Assembly: GCA_913058025.1 (NCBI GenBank)
Contig: CAJXPN010000097.1
Coordinates: 1 to 9,280 of the forward strand
Direction: 5' to 3'
Length of the DNA stretch: 9,280 nucleotides
Origin: an uncultured Myxococcales bacterium
Lineage (GTDB): Bacteria > Myxococcota_A > Bradymonadia > Bradymonadales > Bradymonadaceae
The stretch's first letter is position 1; every line of letters begins with the position of its first letter. Shown here one piece after another: positions 1-7,063 of this stretch. The notes below the pieces were generated by a model. The model saw nothing but the letters and a program-made list of their open reading frames with translations, did not search any database and had not been told where the DNA came from. Both the position numbers and the translations under genes were made by a program.

Positions 1-51
1 TTTTCAAGCAGAAGACGGCATACGAGATTTCTGCCTGTCTCGTGGGCTCGG
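1..51 (+). other. Illumina Nextera P7/i7 adapter (library artefact)
   Basis: Positions 5-28 are the Illumina P7 sequence, 29-36 are TTCTGCCT (the adapter-strand form of the Nextera i7 index N703), and 37-51 are GTCTCGTGGGCTCGG, the 3' end of the Nextera i7 index primer. The next three bases (AGA) also agree with the adapter, but the rest of the mosaic end is absent and coding sequence begins at once. The genomic boundary is therefore at 52-55. This is synthetic DNA left in the contig and should be trimmed. Confidence 0.98.
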
Positions 52-52
52 A

Positions 53-1816
53 GACCTCGGGTGAGTCGTCCATGGTGGCGTAGCTCATCTGGGGGGCGAG
101 GCCCTCGCCGCAGTTGCAGATGGGCGTGCCGTTGGAGTTGAAGGCGGCGTCCTTGAGGATCTCGAACTCGTCGTCGAAGGTGCCAGGGGGCATTCCGTTC
201 TGGCCGGGGACGCCGCTGGGGCAGCCGCAGGTGTCCTCGAAGTTGCAGAACAGGCCGCGCTCGTCGATGCCCTGGGCCTCGTCGACGACGGGGACGCGCG
301 TCTTGTCCTCGGGTGCGGTGTTGGTCTCGGGGTTGGCCGAGGTGAGGTCGTCGATGTCGCCGTTGCAGTTGTCGTCGAGGCCGTTGCAGATCTCGGGCTG
401 GGCGGTGAAGCGCGAGATGCAGACCTCGACGCCGACCTGACACTCGACGATGCCCTGGTTGCAGCGCCCGACCTGGACGGAGTCCACGCCGTCGATGCAG
501 GGGAGGCCGAACTCGCCCTCCACACAGGGAGCGCAGGCGGCGTCGGGGTTGGCGGGGTCGTCGCAGGGGACCTGGCAGTCGAGGCCGGTGTTGAAGCACA
601 GGCATGCGACCTGGGTCTCGGTGTACTCGACGTCGTTGGACTTGAGCTCCTGGCACAGCGTGTCGGTCAGGCGCACGGAGCGGCGCGTGCCGTCGGCGAA
701 GATCCAGCCCTCGCCCTGGTAGGGAGCGGCCTCTGCGGCGGTGAGTCCGCGCTGGTTGATGAGGTAGTCGTAGAAGGCGTTGGGGTTGGAGGTGGTGTAG
801 GGCTTGATCTCGAGGTCCGAGCCCAGCACGTCGTGGTCCATGACCACGAGCGTGGCGTTGGGGTCTTCGTCGGCGCCCTCGCCGGCGGGGTAGTCCTCGG
901 GGATCGTGAGCGGGAACGTGCACGCCGCCTCCCCCGCGATCGCCACGAGCGCGTCCTTGAACGCCTGCGCGCTCGTCGCCTCGATGCCGCCCTGGCACTC
1001 GTAGCCCGAGTCGAGGTTGCGGCCGGAGAGCATGGGGTCGAGGTCGACGGAGGAGCGATCACCGGCGTCGTAGAGGTCGCAGGGGTCCGCGAGCGTGTTC
1101 TCGGCGTAGGTGCAGCCCGCGCCCTGGCAGCACTCGCCGGTGCCGCCTGCGGCGGCCATGAACGAGTTCATGCGGGCGTCGGTGCCGAAGCCCAGCCCGA
1201 CCATGTAGGTCGGGACGGAGCCGGCGTTGCGGTTGCGCGCCTCGCACGCGTAGTAGATGACGTCCTCGATGGTGGCGACGTGGTTGCCGTTGCAGTCGTA
1301 GGGCTCACCATCAGTGATGATGACGCCGACGCCGGCGGAGTCGGTCTCGGCGAGCTCGGCGGAGTCGTGGATCCTCTTGGCGGCCTCGCCGGTCTTGGTG
1401 CATCCGTTGGTGCCCCAGACCGCGAGCGTGGTGCCGATGGAGAACTTGTTGTCTTCGGCAGGGGGGATGTTGACGCCGGAGCCCGTGGAGAACCAGCCGA
1501 GGCCGAGCTCGATCTCATCGCAGCCCGAGTCGTCGTTGGCGTCGCATGGGCCGGAGCGGTACGAGGACGCCGCGACCTCGTTGATCGCGAGCTTGGCGAC
1601 GTCGAGCTTGGAGACGCCGTTGAGGCCGCTGTTCATCGAGCCAGAACGATCGAGGACCATGAGCACCTTGGGCGCGCTGATCTTGGTCTCGACGCGCGTC
1701 TTGGGCGCGCACGTCTCGTCGAAGTCGTAGTCCTGGGCGCTGGCTGGCAGCGAGACTCCGAGCAACGCGGTCGCGGCGAGCGATGCGACGATGCGTGTGG
1801 TGTATGTTTTGGACAT
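53..1816 (-). CDS. Secreted von Willebrand A domain protein with MopE-type metal-binding motif, 3' end missing
   Basis: The reading frame is open from the ATG at 1816 down to the adapter junction, giving 588 residues without a stop. The C-terminus is lost outside the contig. Residues 1-27 form a Sec signal peptide with an ASA cleavage site before Q28. A VWA domain follows, with the MIDAS motif DRSGS at 56-60 inside the strand VLMVL and the second MIDAS segment IITDGEP at 166-172. From about residue 225 the protein is Cys-rich, with about 30 Cys in total, suggesting an extracytoplasmic disulphide-rich protein. Residues 476-490 read ICNGLDDNCNGDIDD, preceded by regularly spaced Cys and Gly. This matches the MopE-type putative metal-binding repeat common in Myxococcota surface proteins. 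An AGAGGG ribosome binding site (1825-1830) lies 8 bases before the ATG. Metal and ligand binding are family inference and the biological role is unknown. A C-terminal sorting tail may exist in the missing part. Confidence 0.9.
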
Positions 1817-1959
1817 GTCTTGAGCCCTCTTGGGTCGTCTTGTGTTCTGAACATCGTAGAGACGAAGTTCATGTGCGGGCCTTCTCATGGTCGCGTCGTA
1901 GGCGGGCGGCTCTGACAAGATGTGCGCACGTATGCATTTTTTTCACAGCTGTCTGTGCG
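1817..1959. other. Intergenic region between two minus-strand genes
   Basis: These 143 bases separate the lipoprotein gene from the VWA gene, both read on the minus strand. They hold the VWA ribosome binding site, a run of seven T (1937-1943, plus strand), an inverted repeat with arms CACAG/CTGTG (1944-1948 and 1953-1957) and a palindrome GTGCGCAC (1922-1929). I see no convincing intrinsic terminator and no clear -10/-35 pair. The length would allow a separate promoter for the VWA gene. Confidence 0.5.
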
Positions 1960-3174
1960 TCACTCGACGTTGATGAGCACGCCGAGGTCCTGGTCGGAGC
2001 TCGAGAGGCGGTCGACGATGACGAGGTAGTCGCCGTCGGCCGGGACCTCCCATTGGGAGACGACGTCGCCGAGGTCCTTGGCAAAGAGGCACTCGGACTT
2101 GTCGCAGGAGTCGAGGATGAAGATGGCGGAGTCGGCGGCGTCTCCGGCGGCCTCCGAGGCGTCGACGGTCAGGAGCTGCCCAGCGGTCAGGCCCTTGAGC
2201 GTGAAGTGCACGTCCTGTCCTGGGGTGGGCAGCGACGGGTCGGACTCGCCGGTCGGGTCTGCGTTGTTGGTCTCGCCCGGGAGGATGCCGCGGTCGGGGT
2301 TGGCGCAGGAGTTGTCGCCCTCGAACGTGATCGAGCTGACGTATCCGGCGGCGGCGGCGGCGAAGGAGAACGGGTAGTCGCCAGGGTTGACGACGACTGC
2401 GTTGCCGCACGAGTCGGCGCCGCAGGTGTCGTCGACGCATGGCGCGCCGCAGGTGATGCTGTCCTCGCGCAGGCCGCCGGCGACGCAGCGCTTGACGTCG
2501 TCGCCGTCGCATCGCTTCGAGGAGACGGGCAGGCACGCGAGCGGCTTGACCTCGACCTCGAGCTCGAACGTGCCGCGCGCCTGGTTCGCCTCCGGCTCGA
2601 CGATGATGATGTACTCGGTGTCGGCCTGCGCGAGGAACACCTGGCTGTTGGTCGCGCAGAAGCGCGGCGCGCCGGGCTCCTCACAGGGGCCCTCGATGAG
2701 CTCGTAGGCCATGCGGGTGCCGCTGTTGGAGTTCAGCGTGATCTTGAGCTGGACGGGGGCGTCGAACGAGAACGCGAACGCCTGCTCGGGCGCGATGCCG
2801 AAGCCGCAGGACGTCTGGTAGGCCGACTTGACGGTGGCTGGCGTGGTGTCGCCGCTCCACCGGAGCGTGGTCTCGGTCGCGGGCAGGACCATCTTGTCCT
2901 GGAGGTTCGCGCACGCGTCCCTGGGGCCCTGCGTGTTGTTGGAGCCGGCGGTGTTGTTGGAGTTGTTGGAGCCGGCGGTGTTGTTGGAGTTGTTCGTGCC
3001 GGCGGTGTTGTTGGAGTTGTTCGTGGGCGTCGTGTTGTTCGAGTTGTTGAACGTGGTGTTGTTCGATGGGGGCACGACGACGGGGGGCGGGGTCTCCGCG
3101 GGGCAGCCAGAGAGCGCGAGCAGCGCCAAGGCACATGAGGTCGATGTGAGCGAGCGTGTGATGATGCGGGTCAT
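1960..3174 (-). CDS. Myxococcota-type lipoprotein with Asn-rich linker and two beta-sandwich-like halves
   Basis: The 404-residue product starts at the ATG at 3174, not at the longer frame's ATG at 3255. The inner start gives a short lipoprotein signal with lipobox LSGC (Cys24) and a GGAGAG ribosome binding site. After Cys24 come a Pro-rich stretch and an Asn/Ser/Thr linker (residues 38-81) built of NNSNNTAGS-type repeats, probably a flexible spacer. Residues 87-210 look like an all-beta domain (FSFDAPVQLKITL, TEYIIIVEPEA, GTFELEVEV). Residues 214-256 form a Cys-rich connector with 8 Cys. Residues 257-404 look like a second beta domain ending GDYLVIVDRLSSSDQDLGVLI, resembling pre-peptidase C-terminal (PPC)-like beta-sandwich domains. 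Function is unknown. Lipidation, export and outer-membrane or surface location are inferred from the lipobox and the phylum. It diverges from the amidase gene. Confidence 0.88.
   Translation of the reverse strand: MTRIITRSLTSTSCALALLALSGCPAETPPPVVVPPSNNTTFNNSNNTTPTNNSNNTAGTNNSNNTAGSNNSNNTAGSNNTQGPRDACANLQDKMVLPATETTLRWSGDTTPATVKSAYQTSCGFGIAPEQAFAFSFDAPVQLKITLNSNSGTRMAYELIEGPCEEPGAPRFCATNSQVFLAQADTEYIIIVEPEANQARGTFELEVEVKPLACLPVSSKRCDGDDVKRCVAGGLREDSITCGAPCVDDTCGADSCGNAVVVNPGDYPFSFAAAAAGYVSSITFEGDNSCANPDRGILPGETNNADPTGESDPSLPTPGQDVHFTLKGLTAGQLLTVDASEAAGDAADSAIFILDSCDKSECLFAKDLGDVVSQWEVPADGDYLVIVDRLSSSDQDLGVLINVE
2935..3066 (-). repeat. 27-bp in-frame tandem repeat encoding NNSNNTAGS units
   Basis: Four 27-base units lie at 2941-2967, 2968-2994, 2995-3021 and 3022-3048, with partial units on both sides. 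The first two are identical. The third differs only in its first codon, and the fourth carries several more changes. Read on the minus strand they encode 9-residue units of the NNSNNTAG(S/T) type. The homogeneity gradient suggests recent unit duplication at the 2941 side, so copy number may vary between strains. Confidence 0.9.
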
Positions 3175-3177
3175 GGA

Positions 3178-3183
3178 CTCTCC
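3178..3183 (-). promoter_or_regulatory. Ribosome binding site fixing the lipoprotein start at 3174
   Basis: On the minus strand GGAGAG ends three bases before the ATG at 3174 (five bases from the GGAG core). It supports that start over the in-frame ATG at 3255, which would place 27 non-signal residues ahead of the lipoprotein signal. Confidence 0.65.
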
Positions 3184-3426
3184 GTGGTGCGCTGGTGTCG
3201 AGCGTGGCGCGAGACGCTTGGTACATTGAGAGAGCAAGATATGTGCGCGCGTCACAAAACAATCCGTGGCGCGTCGATCTGGCTGCTGTTCATTCTCAGT
3301 GTTGACGGGCTCGAGACGTGAGTCAAGCGGTGGCGCGGCGGGTCGTGGGCGGCCCGCGTTGGGTGCTCGCGCGCGCTGTGGTAGCGTGGCGCGCTCGTCG
3401 CGCGAGGCGCGCGGCGCGGACCCACC

Positions 3427-3433
3427 GGAGGTG
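3427..3433 (+). promoter_or_regulatory. Ribosome binding site fixing the amidase start at 3438
   Basis: GGAGGTG, with the GGAGG core ending six bases before the ATG at 3438, is close to the ideal Shine-Dalgarno sequence. It selects the start that opens directly into the lipoprotein signal rather than the upstream in-frame start at 3318, which would add 40 Arg-rich residues. Confidence 0.8.
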
Positions 3434-3437
3434 CGAG

Positions 3438-5642
3438 ATGAGGAGACGAGTGATCCTTGGTCTGTTGGGGTTGGCGGTAGGTGGCTGCGGCCGCGGCGAG
3501 GCGCCAGCCGTGGATCAGTCTGCGTGGGCGCCTGCGCAGGCGCCGCGGGCCGCGGCGGGTCATGACGGCGGGCTCGAGCGCTTCGTGCGCGCGGGCGTGC
3601 AGGAGCGGACGGTGTTCGAGGCGGGCGCCGAGATCCGCCAGCTCGGCTTCATGCTCGACGGCGAGGACCCCTGGGCGCTCAGGTTCAGAGCGTTGTGGGA
3701 GGACGGGACCTGGAGCGACTGGACCGAGGTCGAGGTCACGTACAGCGAGGGGGAGATGCACGTGGCGCGAGCGCTGCTCGCCGAGCCCGCGCTGCGCGTG
3801 GAGATCGACGCGGGCGGGGGGCTGCGCGAGGGGCACGTGGAGCTCCACGAGCGCGTGGTCGTGGATCCGGGCGCGACGCTCACGCGGGATCTGCCGCGCG
3901 TGGTGTGGGCGCCCTCGATCGCGGCGCTCGCGCCGGCCGAGCTCGTCATCGGCCGCGATGCGTGGGGAGCGCGCGAGCCGTCCAAGGTGTGTGGGAGCGT
4001 CGTGGCGCCCTACCGCATGAGCGTGCACCACACGGCCGCGCCGTCGGACGACGGCGGCGACGCCGCGGCGAGGATGCGTCAGATGCAGGCCTTCCACATC
4101 GACACGAACAACTGGTGCGACATCGGCTACCACTTCGTCGTCAGCCAGGGCGGCGAGATCTACCAGGGGCGCTCGGACGAGCGGCGCCCTGGGGCGCACG
4201 TGGGAGGCCAGAACGCGGGCAACGTCGGGGTCTCGTTCATCGGCAACTTCCAGGAGCAGGAGCCCGGGGAGGCGCAGCTCGACGCGGGCGCGAGGATCAT
4301 GGGGTGGGTCGAGCAGACGTACGACATCCCGTGGGAGCGTGAGTCGGTGCGTGGCCACCGGGAGTGGCCGGGTCAGTCGACGAACTGCCCTGGCGACAAC
4401 CTTCTCGCGCAGCTCGATGAGCTCATGGCGCGCGCCGACCGGCCGCCCGAGTACGACGTGACGTTCGCGGCGAGCTGGCTCGAGGGCGCCGAGGACGTGG
4501 TGAGCGGCGGCTCGTCGGCGGGGGTGCCGGACATGTTCGTTGGCGGCGTGGCGAGCGCGGAGTTCGTGATGACCAACGCGACGGCGCTCGGGCTCCAGGG
4601 GGTCACGTGGGGGACCTCGTTCGGCGCGGAGTACCTCACCGCGCGCGACCACCGCGTCGAGACGGACTGGCCCGAAGGAGACCGCGCGACCTGGTCGCTC
4701 AACGACGCCAACGACGCCGAGGAGAACCCATCGCCGGGCGAACTCGGCGCGGACGCTGGCTGGGTGATGTACGCGTTCGGAGAGGGGGAGTCGAAGCGGA
4801 TCTGGGTCGAGTTCGAGGCCACGCGCTACAGCTTCGGCGAGGCGGACGCGGGGCTCAAGGGCTGGGTCGGCCGCATCGACGGGGTGTACGGAGAGCAGGA
4901 TGGCTGGGACGACGAGGTCGAGCAGAACCGCGTGGCCGGAGGTGAGCCGCTGCGCGCCGAGGCGCGCGTGGACGTGTTCGCGCGCGACGCGTGGCTCTTC
5001 GAGGGCCCCGACGCTCAGGACACCGAGGGGTGGGTGGCGTGCGGAGGCGCAGAGTCCAGCGTGGCGGGTGGCGTGTTCCGCGCGCCTTCCGGGTGCGTGA
5101 GGGCGCCAGAGTGGACGAGCCTGGACGCCGACGCGTGGGACACGCTCGTGTTCGAGGTCTGGAACACCACGGGGCGCGCCCAGATCGAGCTGGAGTTCGG
5201 CGCGGGCGCGGCGCGCACGAGCGCGCTCGTGACCGTGGGCGCGAGCGAGCGCGAGCAGCTCCTCGTGTTGCCGATGTCCGAGCTCGACGCGTGGGCGGGG
5301 GAGATCGACGCGCTCACGCTCAGGACGAGCGCGGCGTCGGGGTTCGAGGTAGGCGCGATCTGGGCGCAGCGCTCCGATACCCAGGAGACCTCGACGCCGC
5401 GCGTGGAGTACGCCGGTCAGACTCCGGCGCCGCTGCGTGACATGGGGAGGGTCGATGGCGGCGACGGCGGAGGCGGCAACGGTGGAGGCGGCGGCGGCGG
5501 TGAGGGGTCGCCCGAGGGCGAGCCCATCACGACGCAGGGCTGCGCGTGCGCGACACCCGGCGCGCCGTCGAGGCTCCCCGTGGCGCCCGCGTGGGCGGCG
5601 CTCGTGTGTTTCGGTGTGTTCGTAGCGAGGAGGCGACGGTGA
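3438..5642 (+). CDS. N-acetylmuramoyl-L-alanine amidase (PGRP/Amidase_2) lipoprotein with MYXO-CTERM tail
   Basis: The 734-residue protein begins with a lipoprotein signal (lipobox VGGC, Cys17). Residues 58-126 resemble the beta domain that precedes the catalytic domain in many secreted amidases (RFRALWEDGTWSDWTEVEV). Residues 168-335 are a type 2 amidase/PGRP domain: first zinc His at H197 (SVHHTA), catalytic-type Tyr at Y231 (DIGYHF), and zinc ligands H307 and C317 in GHREWPGQSTNCPGD. All expected zinc ligands are present, so it should hydrolyse the MurNAc-L-Ala amide bond of peptidoglycan. About 340 residues follow, probably beta-rich, including a possible jelly-roll module at about 515-648. 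A Gly-rich linker then leads to a MYXO-CTERM tail: GCAC at 701-704, a hydrophobic helix at about 713-730 and terminal RRRR. It is first in a probable four-gene cluster. Substrate (own wall or prey) is not shown by the sequence. Confidence 0.93.
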   Translation: MRRRVILGLLGLAVGGCGRGEAPAVDQSAWAPAQAPRAAAGHDGGLERFVRAGVQERTVFEAGAEIRQLGFMLDGEDPWALRFRALWEDGTWSDWTEVEVTYSEGEMHVARALLAEPALRVEIDAGGGLREGHVELHERVVVDPGATLTRDLPRVVWAPSIAALAPAELVIGRDAWGAREPSKVCGSVVAPYRMSVHHTAAPSDDGGDAAARMRQMQAFHIDTNNWCDIGYHFVVSQGGEIYQGRSDERRPGAHVGGQNAGNVGVSFIGNFQEQEPGEAQLDAGARIMGWVEQTYDIPWERESVRGHREWPGQSTNCPGDNLLAQLDELMARADRPPEYDVTFAASWLEGAEDVVSGGSSAGVPDMFVGGVASAEFVMTNATALGLQGVTWGTSFGAEYLTARDHRVETDWPEGDRATWSLNDANDAEENPSPGELGADAGWVMYAFGEGESKRIWVEFEATRYSFGEADAGLKGWVGRIDGVYGEQDGWDDEVEQNRVAGGEPLRAEARVDVFARDAWLFEGPDAQDTEGWVACGGAESSVAGGVFRAPSGCVRAPEWTSLDADAWDTLVFEVWNTTGRAQIELEFGAGAARTSALVTVGASEREQLLVLPMSELDAWAGEIDALTLRTSAASGFEVGAIWAQRSDTQETSTPRVEYAGQTPAPLRDMGRVDGGDGGGGNGGGGGGGEGSPEGEPITTQGCACATPGAPSRLPVAPAWAALVCFGVFVARRRR
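5454..5507 (+). repeat. Low-complexity Gly-rich linker before the MYXO-CTERM tail
   Basis: GGC/GGT/GGA-rich codons encode 18 residues (673-690 of the amidase), nearly all Gly with a few Asp, Asn and Glu. Such linkers normally precede MYXO-CTERM and other C-terminal sorting tails and probably span the outermost cell-surface layer. Confidence 0.8.
5628..5633 (+). promoter_or_regulatory. Ribosome binding site for the GTG start of exonuclease III
   Basis: AGGAGG lies five bases before the GTG at 5639, inside the codons for the terminal Arg residues of the amidase. It supports the GTG start and translational coupling, because the GTG shares bases with the amidase TGA stop in the overlap GTGA. Confidence 0.8.
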
Positions 5643-6421
5643 TCGCGGCGACATGGAACGTGAACTCGGTGCGCGCGCGGATGGACGGCGTGTACCACTG
5701 GCTCAAGACGCGGCGGCCCGACGTGGTCTGCCTGCAAGAGACGAAGTGCTCGGACGGGGTCTTCCCGCACCGTGAGCTCGAGCTCGCGGGGTACCACGCG
5801 GTGATCCACGGCCAGAAGACCTACAACGGCGTGGCGATCCTGGCGCGGCGAGGGCTCGAGATCGAGGACGTGCGGATCGGCTGGGGGGAGGGGATCACGG
5901 GCGACGGTCAGGCGAGGTTGATCGCGGCGACGGTCGAGGGCGTGCGCTTCATCTGCGCCTACGTGCCCAACGGCCAGGCGGTCGGCTCGCCCAAGTGGTC
6001 CCACAAGCTGACCTGGCTCGAGCGGATGCGCGCGGTGTACCTGGACACGTTCGAGGACCCGTCGCGGCCGATCCTGCTGTGCGGCGACTTCAACGTGGCG
6101 CGGCGAGACGAGGACGTGCACGACCTGAGCCTCTGGACGAACTCGATCCTGACGCACCGGAAGGTGAGATCGGCGCTCGAGGGGGTGCTCGACTTCGGCT
6201 TCGTGGACCTGGGCCTCGAGCTGCACCCTTCGGGTGACCCGTCGTTCACGTGGTGGGATTACAGGAGCGGCTCGTTCGACAGGGACGCGGGCGTGCGCAT
6301 CGACTACCACTTCGCGACGGCGAGCCTCGCGGAGAGGGCGCGCCGGGTCTGGGTGGATCGTGAGGAGCGCGCGGCGAAGAGGCCGTCGGATCACGCGCCT
6401 GTCTTGATCGAGTTCGTTTGA
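5639..6421 (+). CDS. xth: Exodeoxyribonuclease III (AP endonuclease family)
   Basis: The 260-residue protein fits the usual length of ExoIII. It acts in the cytoplasm in base excision repair, cleaving DNA 5' of abasic sites and removing 3' blocking groups and nucleotides. The family's active-site motifs are in order: N7 in TWNVNS, E34 in LQETK (metal), YNGVAIL at 62-68, Y108 in YVPNG, D150 and N152 in LCGDFNVA, TWWDYR, RIDYHFA, and D251/H252 in SDHAPV. The GTG start at 5639 gives an N-terminus that matches the family numbering. The longer frame from 5546 would add unrelated Arg-rich residues. It overlaps the amidase stop by four bases and is followed after 15 bases by the methyltransferase gene, so it is probably translated from the same mRNA. 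Nothing in the active site looks degraded. Confidence 0.95.
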   Translation: MIAATWNVNSVRARMDGVYHWLKTRRPDVVCLQETKCSDGVFPHRELELAGYHAVIHGQKTYNGVAILARRGLEIEDVRIGWGEGITGDGQARLIAATVEGVRFICAYVPNGQAVGSPKWSHKLTWLERMRAVYLDTFEDPSRPILLCGDFNVARRDEDVHDLSLWTNSILTHRKVRSALEGVLDFGFVDLGLELHPSGDPSFTWWDYRSGSFDRDAGVRIDYHFATASLAERARRVWVDREERAAKRPSDHAPVLIEFV

Positions 6422-6436
6422 ACATGGAGGTCGCGT

Positions 6437-7063
6437 ATGAGTTGGGAGACGGCGTGGAGTGAGGGGAGAACGGGCTGGGACGCGGGCGCGCCTGTGCCCG
6501 CGCTCGTGGAGCTGCTCGAGAGCTGGGAGGGTGAGCCAGGGCGCGCGCTCGTTCCGGGCGCGGGGTCTGGCTACGACGCGCTCGAGCTGGCGAGGGCGGG
6601 CTGGGACGTGACGGCGCTGGATCTCGCGCCCACGGCGGCGCGCCGGTTCGAGGAGCTGCGCGACGCGCAGGGGGTCTCGGCCGACTCGGCGCGCGCGGAG
6701 GTCGCCGACTTCTTCGCGTGGACGCCAGCCGAGCCCTTCGACCTCGTGTGGGACTACACGTTCCTGTGCGCGATCGAGCCCGACATGCGAGAGGCGTGGG
6801 CGGACGCGATGTGGAGGTTGATCGCGCCGGGCGGAGTGCTCGTGACGCTGATCTTCCCGATCTTCGACCACGCCGACGGCGCGCCGCACCGCGAGGGCGA
6901 GCCAGGGCCGCCGTATCGGCTGCACCCCGACATCGTTCGCGGGCTCGTGGCGGGCCGGTTCGACGAGGCCGGGCTGTACGAGCCCACGGCGAGCCACCCG
7001 GGTAGAGAGGGGATGGAGCTCGTGGGGCGTTGGGTGAGGCGCGCGGAGGTCGAGGGTGGGTGA
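6437..7063 (+). CDS. TPMT-family SAM-dependent methyltransferase
   Basis: The 208-residue cytoplasmic protein is a class I SAM methyltransferase. The N-terminus (WSEGRTGWDAGAPVPAL) and the glycine-rich motif I (ALVPGAGSGYDALELA, about 37-52) are typical of the thiopurine/thiol/halide methyltransferase group (Pfam TPMT). So are LDLAPTA at 61-67, DFF at 91-93, the signature DYTFLCAIEPDMREAW (106-121) and the GPPY segment near 157-160. Many relatives read PGCG in motif I; here Cys is Ala. Family members methylate sulphur, selenium, tellurium or halide acceptors, and the substrate cannot be read from sequence. A GGAGG site (6426-6430) lies six bases before the ATG. The 3' end overlaps the next start, supporting an operon with ExoIII and the phosphoesterase. 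Confidence 0.88.
   Translation: MSWETAWSEGRTGWDAGAPVPALVELLESWEGEPGRALVPGAGSGYDALELARAGWDVTALDLAPTAARRFEELRDAQGVSADSARAEVADFFAWTPAEPFDLVWDYTFLCAIEPDMREAWADAMWRLIAPGGVLVTLIFPIFDHADGAPHREGEPGPPYRLHPDIVRGLVAGRFDEAGLYEPTASHPGREGMELVGRWVRRAEVEGG
7045..7049 (+). promoter_or_regulatory. Ribosome binding site supporting the GTG start of the phosphoesterase
   Basis: GGAGG inside the end of the methyltransferase gene lies six bases before GTG 7056. The in-frame ATG at 7068 has no site at a comparable distance, although it would give the more usual N-terminus MVGIVSDTHG. Confidence 0.55.

Larger units (their letters stand above)
3175..3437. promoter_or_regulatory. Divergent intergenic region with a candidate plus-strand promoter at 3359-3387
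   Basis: This 263-base gap separates a minus-strand lipoprotein gene from the plus-strand amidase operon and must hold both promoters. For the amidase, TTGGGT (3359-3364) and TAGCGT (3382-3387) are spaced by 17 bases and would start RNA about 45 bases before the ATG. The match to sigma-70 is only 3/6 at each box, so this is tentative. For the lipoprotein gene, a TATCTT box can be read on the minus strand at 3236-3241 without a good -35. Two open frames extend into this region, but the lipoprotein signals place the true starts at 3174 and 3438. Confidence 0.35.

Noticed and set aside
1833..1862. GAACTT-like ECF sigma promoter upstream of the VWA gene (minus strand)
   Set aside because: The only possible -10 (TCAGAA) is about 14 bases away, shorter than usual for such promoters, and RNA would start almost at the ribosome binding site.
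1937..1957. Possible intrinsic terminator (T7 next to the CACAG/CTGTG inverted repeat)
   Set aside because: For the minus-strand gene that ends just upstream, the hairpin is followed by A residues, not T. On the plus strand the T-run precedes the hairpin. Neither orientation makes a terminator.
2935..3066. CRISPR-like array
   Set aside because: The 27-base units are directly adjacent with no spacers and read in frame as a protein linker.
833..3138. Plus-strand open frames of 360 and 451 residues over the VWA and lipoprotein genes
   Set aside because: They are Val/Gly/Ala/Asp/Arg-rich shadows. The minus-strand frames have signal peptides, MIDAS and lipobox motifs.
3245..3256. GCGCGCGTCACA, also found at 7966-7977, as a shared operator
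   Set aside because: Two 12-base copies of a simple GC-alternating motif are easily due to composition, and they lie at different distances and orientations relative to the genes.
3252..5654. 800-residue minus-strand open frame opposite the amidase
   Set aside because: It is dominated by Arg, Ala, His and Pro without domain structure. The opposite strand encodes a protein with complete zinc ligands, so this is a GC-bias shadow.
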